Assembly (NCBI GenBank): GCA_027038695.1
Contig: JALWHA010000225.1
Coordinates: forward strand, 1-9,158
From: Acidobacteriota bacterium
GTDB taxonomy: Bacteria > Acidobacteriota > Holophagae > Thermotomaculales > Thermotomaculaceae
Length of the DNA: 9,158 nucleotides
Direction of reading: 5' to 3'
Below, one piece after another: positions 1-7,118 of the stretch. Within the stretch, counting starts at the first letter, position 1. The number at the start of each line of letters is the position of its first letter. The notes under the pieces are model-generated. The model did no database searches. It had not been told where the DNA came from and saw only the letters and a list, made by a program, of their open reading frames with translations. A program made the translations under genes and the position numbers.

Positions 1-1
1 C

Positions 2-466
2 ACAGGCTCTTACCTTTTTGTTAAGGTTGTTTCCTCAATTTTGTTTCTCTTAACTTTGTCATTTGTCTTTGCTTTAAGCGGGTACTTTATATTTCACATA
101 AAGACAGGTATGGTGTTTTCCGTTTTTACAGTTATGCTTCTTTCCTGTATTTCACTTTTTTCAGTATTTTTCCTCACATCTTCTCTTGTAAAAGACGAAA
201 ATTCCGCTTCAAACCTTGGAATGGTTGTTTTATTTTTAATGGGTTTTACAGGCGGGGGAATGATACCTATAAACTTTATCCCCTCTTTTCTCATTTCGGT
301 TTCAAAAATCTTTCCCTTTTACAGGTTGAATATACTTTTTTCAAACCTTTTAAATAAATCGGTGTTTTTGTGGAACTACGCTTTTTACTGTTTGGTATTT
401 TCATTTGTCTGTTATGCAATAGGGTTTGTTTTGTTTAGAAAAAAACTTGTTTCAGGTGAACTATGA
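2..466 (+). CDS. ABC-2 type transporter permease, C-terminal part (cut by left edge)
   Basis: The frame is open from base 2 to the stop at 464-466, so the gene begins outside the window and the visible 154 residues are its C-terminal part. The TTG at 41 is only an internal codon. What is visible is very hydrophobic, with about five membrane-spanning stretches rich in Phe, Leu and Val. A Gly-Gly-Gly-Met-Ile-Pro segment followed by Pro-Ser-Phe and later Phe-Pro-Phe resembles the G-x-P...P pattern before the last helix of ABC-2 permeases. The protein ends in a short basic cytoplasmic tail (RKK). No ATP-binding domain is visible, so an ATPase subunit is expected upstream. The stop codon overlaps the start of the next permease by 4 bases (ATGA), which implies translational coupling and probably a two-permease heteromer. 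The substrate cannot be told from sequence. The family call is fairly safe and the export role is inferred. Confidence 0.75.
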   Translation, partial: TGSYLFVKVVSSILFLLTLSFVFALSGYFIFHIKTGMVFSVFTVMLLSCISLFSVFFLTSSLVKDENSASNLGMVVLFLMGFTGGGMIPINFIPSFLISVSKIFPFYRLNILFSNLLNKSVFLWNYAFYCLVFSFVCYAIGFVLFRKKLVSGEL

Positions 467-1539
467 GGGGATACGCCTTTCTTCTTGCAAAAGAAATTAA
501 ATTAATGCTTACAAATAAGAGTTTTTATATATGGGTTTTGTTTCTTCCCATTTTGTTTCTTTTTATTTATTCAAAAATGGGAAGAATGGAAGCCAGAACA
601 AAGGTTATTCTCATAGACAGTGTAAAAAATCAGATAACGGAAGAATTTAAGGAAAGGTTAGGAAGGGAGTTTAAGGTTTTAGAGGTAACCCCGAAAAGCA
701 AAGGGATTCCCATTATCAAACTATATGGAAACTTTCTTTTGAAAGATAAAGAAAATACAAAGGTTAAGGTGATTTTTCCCGAAAATGTTTCGGAAAGCAA
801 AAAGATTTATGTGAAGATAGGGGTTTACAAGGTAATGGCTGAACTTGTTGCAAAGCATAAATTGGGGATAGATAAGCCGAAAAGTTTTTTAAAATTAAAG
901 AAAAAGCAGGATAAACTCCTTGAAATACCGTGGGGTATAAGACATACCCTTCCCGCCATAATTTTAATGTTTATACTTTTCAATGTGTTGACAAAGGGGG
1001 TGGAAAAATTCTTTTTGTACAGAAAGCAGGGCTTGATTGAGAGATTTTCTATTCTTCCTTACGGGGTAAAGGGGATTTTGCTGTACTTTATGCTTTATCA
1101 GGTAATGCTTGCAATGTTTTCGGTTACAGTAATCTTTTTAGAAGGTGTTTTTTTATTCCATTTTTCAATTAACCCAAAGGCATTGATTTACCTTTACCTG
1201 GTGTTTTTTGTTTTTTCCATTCTGGTTTCTTCCCTTTCCCTTCTTGTGTTTTCTCTGATTAAAAGGAAAGAGGCTGCAATAGGGTTGGGGGTTGCAATTG
1301 CAAATATCCTCTGTGCTTTAGGCGGTTTGTGGTGGCCTATTGAGATTGTCCCTTCATTCTTTAAAAAATTAGGGCTTGCGCTTCCCACAGGGTTGACAAT
1401 GAAAATTGTAGACGGGATAGTCTATTACAACTTCTCTATAATGGATATTATCCCTCAAATCGGCTTGTTGATTTTTGTGTCGGCAGTACTGTTTTTTACT
1501 TCTACATTTGTTTTTCTAAAAATGGAAGAAGGTAGTTAA
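463..1539 (+). CDS. ABC-2 type transporter permease, complete
   Basis: This 358-residue integral membrane protein has the standard ABC-2 exporter plan. There is one N-terminal helix (about residues 21-38), a large Lys/Glu-rich extracytoplasmic domain (about 40-155), then about five helices (near 158-176, 203-230, 240-266, 272-293 and 330-351). The stretch RKQGLIERFSILPYG (187-201) between helices looks like the cytoplasmic coupling segment that contacts the ATPase. GGLWWPIEIVPSF (287-299) matches the G-x-P...P element before the last helix and parallels the same element in the preceding gene. The ATG at 463 overlaps the upstream stop, so the two are co-translated and probably form a heterodimeric channel. 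The large soluble domain after helix 1 is typical of drug, lipid or peptide exporters of the ABC2_membrane_3 type, but it does not identify the cargo. The ATPase is not in the window. Confidence 0.8.
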   Translation: MRGYAFLLAKEIKLMLTNKSFYIWVLFLPILFLFIYSKMGRMEARTKVILIDSVKNQITEEFKERLGREFKVLEVTPKSKGIPIIKLYGNFLLKDKENTKVKVIFPENVSESKKIYVKIGVYKVMAELVAKHKLGIDKPKSFLKLKKKQDKLLEIPWGIRHTLPAIILMFILFNVLTKGVEKFFLYRKQGLIERFSILPYGVKGILLYFMLYQVMLAMFSVTVIFLEGVFLFHFSINPKALIYLYLVFFVFSILVSSLSLLVFSLIKRKEAAIGLGVAIANILCALGGLWWPIEIVPSFFKKLGLALPTGLTMKIVDGIVYYNFSIMDIIPQIGLLIFVSAVLFFTSTFVFLKMEEGS

Positions 1540-1554
1540 AAACAGAGTGTTTTT
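1538..1554 (+). terminator. Weak AT-rich hairpin at the end of the permease pair
   Basis: AAAAACA (1538-1544) and TGTTTTT (1548-1554) can form a 7-bp stem with a 3-base loop immediately after the permease stop. It has only one G-C pair and no further T tract beyond the stem arm, so it would be a poor terminator. It is listed because nothing else in this gap could end the transcript. Confidence 0.25.
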
Positions 1555-1555
1555 G

Positions 1556-1584
1556 TTGAAAATAAATTTTTTTCAAGTAATAAT
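1556..1584 (+). promoter_or_regulatory. Candidate sigma-70-type promoter of the dipeptidase gene
   Basis: TTGAAA (1556-1561) as -35 and AATAAT (1579-1584) as -10 are separated by exactly 17 bases; each matches the consensus at 5 of 6 positions. Transcription would start near 1591, giving a short leader that ends in the strong AAGGAGG ribosome site at 1604-1610. An inverted repeat (TTGAAAA at 1556-1562, TTTTCAA at 1570-1576) covers the -35 box and the spacer and could be an operator, though AT-rich palindromes arise easily by chance. Confidence 0.5.
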
Positions 1585-1614
1585 TAAAGTGAGTTTAAAC
1601 AGTAAGGAGGAAAT

Positions 1615-3072
1615 ATGAATAGAGTTTTAGAGGGAGTTAAGCCTGAAAGGCTCTGGTATCACTTTGAAGAGATTGCGAAGATACCGAGATGTTCTAAAAA
1701 TGAGGACAAGGTCAGGGAGTATATTGTTAATTTTGCAAAAGAAAAGGGGCTTGAATACAAGGTTGATTCAATAGGCAATGTTGTTGTTGCAAAACCTGCC
1801 GATAGCGGTTATGAAAACAAGCCTACCGTTATATTGCAGGGGCACATTGATATGGTTTGCGAGAAAAACAAAGGCACGGAGCACGATTTTACAAAAGACC
1901 CTATTAAATTAAAGGTTGACGGCGAATGGCTTACCGCTGACGGCACTACATTGGGGGCGGACAACGGGATAGGCGTTGCGGCGGCATTGGCAATCCTTGA
2001 AGACAAAAACTTAAAAACAGGAAGGATTGAGGCGCTGTTCACAATTGACGAAGAAACGGGGCTTACAGGGGCTTTTAATTTAGACCCGTCAAACCTTTCG
2101 GGAAAAATTTTAATCAACCTTGATTCTGAAGAAGAAGGGGCTATTTACATAGGCTGCGCAGGTGGAAGGGATACAAAGTACACAATGTTTGTAAGTGAAG
2201 AAGCGCCTACCTTTGAAGAAACAGGGTTAGAGATAAAGTTGTCAGGACTTAAAGGCGGCCACTCAGGTTTAAACATTCACGAAGGCAGGGGCAATGCAAT
2301 TAAAATGGCTGCAAGGGTTTTATTTGAATTGAAAAAGTCTGTTATGTTCAAAATCGCTTCCTTTGACGCAGGGGACAAACACAATGCAATCCCGAGGGAA
2401 TGTGTGGTAAGGATTGCTCTGAATAAAAACGCAGTTGAGCTTGCAAAATCAATAATTAATTCAATGGGCGAAAAATTAAAAGGAGAGTTTAAAATTGTTG
2501 AGCCTGATTTTACATGGGAAGTAAATGACGTTGATCTACCTGAAACAACCTGTGATTTTGTTTCAACGGAAGAGATGGTTAACCTTTTAATGACTCTCCC
2601 TCACGGTGTTTTGATGATGAGTGCCGCTGTTGAGGGGTTGGTTGAAACCTCTACAAACCTTGCGGTTGCCAAACTTCAGGACGATATTTTTGAGGTTATG
2701 TGTTCCCATAGAAGTTCAATCGCTTCGGCAATTGATTGGGTTGCCGATATGCACAGGGCTATGGGTGAGATATTCGGTGTTGAAATTGAGCAGGACGAAG
2801 GGTATCCCGGCTGGACTCCCAACCCTGATTCAGAGGTTTTGAAACTTGCAAAAGAGTCCTTTAAAAAGGTTTTAGGCTATGAGCCTGAAGTTAAGGCAAT
2901 TCACGCAGGGCTTGAATGCGGAATTATAAGCGAAAAATGCGGGGGCCTGGATGCTATCTCATTCGGGCCTACAATTGAAGGCGCTCACTCTCCCGACGAA
3001 AGAGTGGGGATAAAATCCACTCAGATTTTCTGGGATTGCCTTGTTGAATTGTTAAAGGATATAAATAAATAA
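1615..3072 (+). CDS. pepD: Cytosolic Xaa-His dipeptidase (aminoacyl-histidine dipeptidase), M20 family
   Basis: This is a zinc dipeptidase of family M20 (PepD type), which cleaves dipeptides with a broad preference that includes Xaa-His such as carnosine-like substrates in the cytosol. At 485 residues it equals the length I recall for E. coli PepD. The two-metal site is complete: H77 and D79 in GHIDM, the bridging D116 in GADNG, E146 and E147 in DEETG, D170 in NLDSEE, and H458 in GAHSPDE. From memory these sit three residues before the corresponding positions of Vibrio PepD. The lid/dimerisation domain (about 200-385) is present, with KGGHSGLNIH (213-222) as its family signature, and the catalytic domain resumes at about 390 with AIHAGLECG (428-436). 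The start is set by AAGGAGG five bases before the ATG. A strong terminator follows, so it is probably monocistronic. It may feed histidine to the FTCD encoded next. Confidence 0.95.
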   Translation: MNRVLEGVKPERLWYHFEEIAKIPRCSKNEDKVREYIVNFAKEKGLEYKVDSIGNVVVAKPADSGYENKPTVILQGHIDMVCEKNKGTEHDFTKDPIKLKVDGEWLTADGTTLGADNGIGVAAALAILEDKNLKTGRIEALFTIDEETGLTGAFNLDPSNLSGKILINLDSEEEGAIYIGCAGGRDTKYTMFVSEEAPTFEETGLEIKLSGLKGGHSGLNIHEGRGNAIKMAARVLFELKKSVMFKIASFDAGDKHNAIPRECVVRIALNKNAVELAKSIINSMGEKLKGEFKIVEPDFTWEVNDVDLPETTCDFVSTEEMVNLLMTLPHGVLMMSAAVEGLVETSTNLAVAKLQDDIFEVMCSHRSSIASAIDWVADMHRAMGEIFGVEIEQDEGYPGWTPNPDSEVLKLAKESFKKVLGYEPEVKAIHAGLECGIISEKCGGLDAISFGPTIEGAHSPDERVGIKSTQIFWDCLVELLKDINK

Positions 3073-3096
3073 TCTTAAAACCTTGTTTCGTTTTTT

Positions 3097-3127
3097 AGGG
3101 GGAGGTTCTCCCCCTTTTTTTCTTTTT
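3097..3127 (+). terminator. Strong intrinsic terminator after the dipeptidase gene
   Basis: AGGGGGAG (3097-3104) pairs perfectly with CTCCCCCT (3108-3115) around a GTT loop. The run TTTTTTTCTTTTT (3115-3127) follows directly. The GC-rich 8-bp stem plus U tract, 25 bases after the stop, is a classic Rho-independent terminator. It separates the dipeptidase transcript from the FTCD-Ptb-Buk unit. Confidence 0.9.
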
Positions 3128-3192
3128 AAAACTATGTAAAGTGCCTTCGTAGCGTATAAGGCCTGATTTTCCCATACCCCTTATCATTATTG

Positions 3193-3221
3193 GTGACAAA
3201 AATTTTAATATTTGCTATGTT
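3193..3221 (+). promoter_or_regulatory. Candidate promoter with extended -10 for the FTCD-Ptb-Buk unit
   Basis: GTGACA (3193-3198, 5 of 6 to TTGACA) and TATGTT (3216-3221, 4 of 6 to TATAAT) are 17 bases apart. TG at 3213-3214 gives an extended -10 (TGCTATGTT). The predicted start is near 3228, leaving a leader of about 50 bases before the ATG at 3281. The same -10 context (AATATTT-GCTAT) recurs before the gene at 7180. Confidence 0.5.
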
Positions 3222-3280
3222 TATACCGAAGGGAGGGATTTACCCCGACAGGCATTATAAAAATATTTCGGAGGAGATAG

Positions 3281-5122
3281 ATGGCAAAAAAACTTGTTGA
3301 ATGTGTTCCCAATTTTTCCGAAGGTAGAGATAAAAAAGTTATTAACGCAATAGTTGAAGCAATCAATTCCGTTGACGGGGTTGAGGTTCTTGACGTTGAC
3401 CCGGGATTTGATACAAATAGAACGGTAGTTACCCTTGTAGGAGAGCCCGACGCTGTTGTAGAAGGCGCTTTCAGGGGCATAAAGAAGGCTTCCGAACTTA
3501 TAGATATGTCCAAACACCACGGAGAGCACCCGAGAATGGGCGCAACCGATGTTTGTCCTTTTGTTCCCGTAAACAACATTACAGTTGAAGAGTGTGTTGA
3601 ACTTGCACATAGATTAGCAAAAAGGGTTGGGGAAGAGTTGAAAATCCCCGTTTACCTTTATGAATACGCCGCAACAAGGCCTGAAAGGAAAAACCTTGCA
3701 AACATAAGAAAAGGCGAGTACGAGGGGCTTGCTGAAAAACTGAAAGACCCTGAATGGAAACCTGATTACGGCCCCGCCGAGTTTAACCCAAAGTCAGGGG
3801 CAACAGTTATAGGGGTCAGGGAGTTTTTAATAGCATACAATATCACCTTAAACACAAGGGAAAAACTTTACGCAACGGATATAGCACTTGAAATAAGGGA
3901 AAAGGGAAGGCCTAAAAGGGTTGGAAATATCAAGCCTTTTTATACATATGGCACAATGGTGAAACATAAAGAAGGTGAATTTTACTGTGGAAACTGCGAT
4001 TTTGTCGCAAAAACTCAAGATGAGTTGTTTGAACATTGCGAAAAAGAGCATAACTACGATTTAAAGGCAATCTACAGAGAGCACGGAATAGACCCCACAA
4101 ACCTTGTAGGCAAACCTTCAATCAAAGCGGGAAAGTTCAAGTTCTGCAAGGCAATAGGATGGTATGTTGACGAATACGAAAGGGCACAGATTTCCATAAA
4201 TCTTACAAATTACAAGGTTACTCCCCCTCACATTGTTCTTGAAGAAGTAAGAAAACTTGCCGCAGAAAGAGGCCTTGTGGTTACGGGAAGCGAAATTGTA
4301 GGGCTTATTCCTTTTGAGGCTCTCTATCAGGCAGGGGTTTACTACCTTAAACAGCAGGGAAAATCCGCGGGAGTGCCGTTAGACGATGTTTTAAAGACAG
4401 CGGTTTACTCAATGGGGTTAAACGATGTGTCAGAATTTAACATTAAAGAGAAGGTGTTAGGGTATCCGTCCCTTGACGATAGAAAACTTATTAATATGAC
4501 TGTTAAAGGCCTTGTTGACGAGGTTTCAAGGGCAACCCCCGCACCGGGAGGAGGCTCTGTTTCGGCACTTGCTTCCGCTTTAGGGGCAGGATTGTCCTCA
4601 ATGGTTGCGGGATTGACCATATCAAAGAAAAAGTATTTGAAAGTGAAAGATTTAATGGCTGAAATAGGGGAAGAGGCTCAAAAGATAAAGGAGGAATTGG
4701 TTAGAGGGGTTGACGACGATACGGATGCTTTCAACGAGTACTTTGTTGCCTTGAAGATGCCGAAAAATACCGAGGAAGAGAAAAAGGTAAGGGAAGATGC
4801 AATGCTTGAAGGTTTGAAAAAGGCTATCTCCGTTCCCTTAAAAACAGCCGAAAACTCTTTGAAAGCTATTGAAGTTGCGATTAAAGTTGCAGAAAACGGA
4901 AACATAAACTCTGTAACAGACGCAGGGGTAGGCGGAGAGGTTGCCTATGCAGGCTTAAGGGGAGCGGTTTTGAACGTGCTGATAAACCTGCCGGGAATAA
5001 AAGATAAGGATTTTGTTAACGAAATGAAAGAAAAAACAGATTCTTTGCTTAATAAAGGAAGCGAATTGATAGAAAATTTAAGGGAGATTGTTAAAGAGAA
5101 GATAAAGCAATTGGAAAAATAA
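3281..5122 (+). CDS. ftcD: Bifunctional glutamate formimidoyltransferase / formimidoyl-THF cyclodeaminase with inserted zinc-finger-like segment
   Basis: This 613-residue fusion enzyme handles the last part of histidine breakdown. It transfers the formimino group from N-formiminoglutamate to tetrahydrofolate, then releases ammonia to give 5,10-methenyl-THF. The N-terminal formiminotransferase subdomain (about 2-180) has ECVPNFSEGRD (7-17), DPGFDTNRTVVTLVGEP (40-56) and HHGEHPRMGATDVCPF (79-94). H83 in the GEHPRMG motif is the likely catalytic His by family analogy. The second subdomain resumes at about 286 (AIGWYVDE, 291-298) and runs to GLIPFEAL (341-348). The cyclodeaminase domain (about 405-605) has APGGGSVSALASALGAGLSS (421-440), a DDDTDAFNEY stretch (478-487), LKMPKNTEEE (491-500) and VLNVLINLPGI (563-573). 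Residues about 211-285 form an extra segment with C236, C239, H252 and H257. The start is supported by GGAGGAG shortly before the ATG. The next gene begins 18 bases on. The enzyme call is firm and the role of the insert is unknown. Confidence 0.95.
   Translation: MAKKLVECVPNFSEGRDKKVINAIVEAINSVDGVEVLDVDPGFDTNRTVVTLVGEPDAVVEGAFRGIKKASELIDMSKHHGEHPRMGATDVCPFVPVNNITVEECVELAHRLAKRVGEELKIPVYLYEYAATRPERKNLANIRKGEYEGLAEKLKDPEWKPDYGPAEFNPKSGATVIGVREFLIAYNITLNTREKLYATDIALEIREKGRPKRVGNIKPFYTYGTMVKHKEGEFYCGNCDFVAKTQDELFEHCEKEHNYDLKAIYREHGIDPTNLVGKPSIKAGKFKFCKAIGWYVDEYERAQISINLTNYKVTPPHIVLEEVRKLAAERGLVVTGSEIVGLIPFEALYQAGVYYLKQQGKSAGVPLDDVLKTAVYSMGLNDVSEFNIKEKVLGYPSLDDRKLINMTVKGLVDEVSRATPAPGGGSVSALASALGAGLSSMVAGLTISKKKYLKVKDLMAEIGEEAQKIKEELVRGVDDDTDAFNEYFVALKMPKNTEEEKKVREDAMLEGLKKAISVPLKTAENSLKAIEVAIKVAENGNINSVTDAGVGGEVAYAGLRGAVLNVLINLPGIKDKDFVNEMKEKTDSLLNKGSELIENLREIVKEKIKQLEK
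3986..4051 (+). other. C2H2 zinc-finger-like motif inside FTCD (residues 236-257)
   Basis: The encoded spacing is C236-X2-C239-X12-H252-X4-H257. This fits the classical C2H2 pattern (C-X2-4-C-X12-H-X3-5-H), with an aromatic residue (F234) two positions before the first Cys and L249 three positions before the first His, as in true fingers. It lies within an extra region of about 70 residues (about 211-285, bases 3911-4135) where, from memory, mammalian FTCD has only a few residues. Zinc binding and structural or regulatory function are inferred, not shown. Confidence 0.7.
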
Positions 5123-5140
5123 GCGGAAAAAGGAGTTAAT

Positions 5141-6034
5141 ATGAAAAAACTTTCAAACCTTATAGACAGGGCTAAGGGTGCGCAAAAAAAGAAGATTGTT
5201 GTCGTGGAAGGGCATGACAAACCTGTCCTTGAGGCAATAAAAGAGGCTTTGGATTTAGAGATTATTGAGCCTATACTTGTAGGGGACAAAGAAAAGATAG
5301 AAAGATCTTTGAAAGAATTGGAAATACCCTCAGCAAAGGTGGAAATCTTAAATGCCAGTTCTCCCGAAGAATCAGCGAAAAACGGCATTTCCCTTGTATC
5401 CAAAAAGATGGGCGATATTGTTATGAAAGGGTTAATCCCTACAGATACATTTTTAAGGGCAATTTTAAACAAAGAGTGGGGGTTAAGGACAAATTCAATA
5501 CTATCCCATGTCGCTCTTTTTGAAATCCCGGCTTACCACAAACTAATTTTAATAACCGATGCGGCAATGAATATAGCCCCTGACCTTAATCAGAAGATCC
5601 ACATCACGAATAACGCGGTAAACTTTATGAGAAACATTGTAGAAGACAAACCCAGGGTAGCCTTTTTAACCCACAACGAAAAGGTTAAATCGGGGGTGCA
5701 GGCTTCGGAAGACGCGGCAATTTTAACAACCATGGCAAAGAGGGGGCAGTTAGGAGAAGTTTTTGCAGACGGGCCTCTTGCTCTTGACAACATAATCTCA
5801 AAAGAAGCAGCCGAGCATAAGGGGATTAAATCTGAGGTTGCCGGAGACGCAGACATTATTGTCTGCCCTGAAATTATGTCGGGAAATGCGCTTTACAAAT
5901 CATTGACTTATTTTGCAAAAGCCAAAGCTGCGGCATTGATTGCGGGGGCAAAGGCACCTGTGGTTCTTACCTCAAGAGCGGACAGCGCAGAAACAAAACT
6001 TTATTCAATCGTATTTGCAGTGGTAAATTCTTAA
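5141..6034 (+). CDS. ptb: Phosphate butyryltransferase (phosphotransbutyrylase)
   Basis: This 297-residue member of the phosphate acetyl/butyryltransferase family has the usual single-domain length of Ptb (about 300). It exchanges CoA for phosphate on butyryl-CoA or short branched acyl-CoA, giving an acyl phosphate. Recognisable blocks are VVEGHDKPVLEA (21-32), GDIVMKGLIPTDTFLRAIL (91-109), ITDAAMNIAPDL (138-149), VAFLTHNEKV (173-182), ADGPLALDNIIS (209-220) and VVLTSRADSAETKLYSI (274-290). The last two are hallmark CoA/phosphate-site motifs of the family. The ATG follows AAGGAG with good spacing. The gene sits 18 bases after FTCD and 10 bases before butyrate kinase, so the three are very likely one transcript. 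The kinase next door points to Ptb rather than Pta. Substrate chain length (butyryl, isobutyryl, isovaleryl) cannot be read from sequence. Confidence 0.92.
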   Translation: MKKLSNLIDRAKGAQKKKIVVVEGHDKPVLEAIKEALDLEIIEPILVGDKEKIERSLKELEIPSAKVEILNASSPEESAKNGISLVSKKMGDIVMKGLIPTDTFLRAILNKEWGLRTNSILSHVALFEIPAYHKLILITDAAMNIAPDLNQKIHITNNAVNFMRNIVEDKPRVAFLTHNEKVKSGVQASEDAAILTTMAKRGQLGEVFADGPLALDNIISKEAAEHKGIKSEVAGDADIIVCPEIMSGNALYKSLTYFAKAKAAALIAGAKAPVVLTSRADSAETKLYSIVFAVVNS

Positions 6035-6044
6035 GGGGAAGTTT

Positions 6045-7118
6045 ATGGGTTTTAAAATCCTTACTATCAATCCCGGCTCAACCTCAACAAAGATAGGGTT
6101 GTTTAAGGGAGATAAAGCGGAAAAGGTTGAAAACCTTAAGCACCACGCCGAGGAATTATTAAAGTTTAAATCTGTTTACGACCAATACCTTTTTAGAAAA
6201 AAGGCAATAATTGAGTTTCTCAATGAAAATAAAATAAATTTAACAGAAATAGACGCATTTGCGGGAAGAGGCGGTCTTTTAAACGCCATTCCCGGCGGAG
6301 TTTATAGGGTCAACAATAAAATGAAGCAGCATTTAAAGTATGCAAAATTCGGGGAACACGCCTCAAACTTAGGGGCGATCCTTGCGGACGAACTGGCAAA
6401 AGAGGCGGGAGGCAAACCGGCTTTTATAGTTGACCCTCCCGTTGTTGACGAGATGATTGAAATTGCAAGGTTTTCGGGAATGCCTGAAAACCCCAGGAAA
6501 TCTGTTTTTCACGCACTTAATCAAAGGGCGGTAGCAAGAAGGTATGCCGATTCAATAGGCAAAAAGTACGAGGAGTTAAACCTTGTGGTGGCTCATCTGG
6601 GAGGCGGAATTACCGTTGGCGCCCATAGAAAGGGAAAGGTTATAGACGTAAACAACGGCCTTTCCGGTGACGGCCCTTTTTCTCCTGAGAGAAGCGGGGG
6701 CGTGCCTACCCTGAAATTGATTGAACTGTGTTATTCGGGACATTACGAGCCGGAAACAATGAAAAGAAGAGCTGTCGGGAAGGGGGGGCTTGTAGCCTAC
6801 CTTAAAACAAACAACGCCATTGAGATAGAAGAAAAGATAAAAGCCGGTGATAAAAATGCCGAAACAATTTACGAGGCGATGGCGTATCAGGTAGCGAAAG
6901 AGATAGGCTCATACCACGTGGCTCTGGCGTGTAAAACAGACGCAATAATAATTACCGGGGGGCTTGCCCATTCGGATATGCTTATAAATTGGATAAAGGA
7001 GAGGGTCGAACCCTTGGCAAAGATTGTGGTTTTTCCGGGAGAAGACGAGCTGTTGGCGCTTGCTGAGGGAAGTTTAAAGGCTTTGAAAGGAGAAATTGAG
7101 ATAAAAGAGTATGAATAA
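6045..7118 (+). CDS. buk: Butyrate kinase
   Basis: This 357-residue acetate/butyrate kinase family protein (ASKHA fold) transfers phosphate from butyryl phosphate to ADP, making ATP and butyrate, and is the partner of Ptb. The phosphate-1 loop is TINPGSTSTKIGLF (7-20). Further signatures are AGRGGLL (73-79), VDPPVVDEM (129-137), FHALNQRAVARRYA (155-168), VVAHLGGGITVGAH (181-194), NGLSGDGPFSPERSGGVP (204-221) and the adenosine-site IIITGGLAHS (301-310). Length and motifs fit Buk rather than acetate kinase (about 400 residues). A seven-G run near 6780-6790 sits inside the gene but the frame stays open. The start is supported by an AAGGGGAAG ribosome site 10 bases after the Ptb stop. Branched-chain fatty acid kinase activity is equally possible; the branched and straight-chain enzymes share this family. 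Confidence 0.93.
   Translation: MGFKILTINPGSTSTKIGLFKGDKAEKVENLKHHAEELLKFKSVYDQYLFRKKAIIEFLNENKINLTEIDAFAGRGGLLNAIPGGVYRVNNKMKQHLKYAKFGEHASNLGAILADELAKEAGGKPAFIVDPPVVDEMIEIARFSGMPENPRKSVFHALNQRAVARRYADSIGKKYEELNLVVAHLGGGITVGAHRKGKVIDVNNGLSGDGPFSPERSGGVPTLKLIELCYSGHYEPETMKRRAVGKGGLVAYLKTNNAIEIEEKIKAGDKNAETIYEAMAYQVAKEIGSYHVALACKTDAIIITGGLAHSDMLINWIKERVEPLAKIVVFPGEDELLALAEGSLKALKGEIEIKEYE

Noticed and set aside
2621..2842. 73-codon + strand frame inside the dipeptidase gene
   Set aside because: It is in another frame of a clearly coding region, with no ribosome site and no recognisable product.
3141..3165. tRNA-like or CRISPR-repeat-like look of the segment with GCCTT/AAGGC
   Set aside because: There is no cloverleaf, no TTCRA arm and no second copy in the window; only a short 5-bp stem can be formed.
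3205..3610. Two overlapping minus-strand open frames (124 and 129 codons) across the FTCD start
   Set aside because: Both are antisense to the conserved N-terminus of FTCD and its leader; neither translation resembles a known family.
4945..5472. 175-codon open frame on the minus strand across the FTCD end and Ptb start
   Set aside because: It lies opposite two genes with full family motifs, has a low-complexity Ser/Phe-rich translation typical of an antisense shadow, and has no ribosome site of note.
6779..6790. Seven-G run in the butyrate kinase gene as a possible frameshift or phase-variation site
   Set aside because: The frame continues intact through all conserved motifs to the normal C-terminus, and there is no sign of an alternative product.
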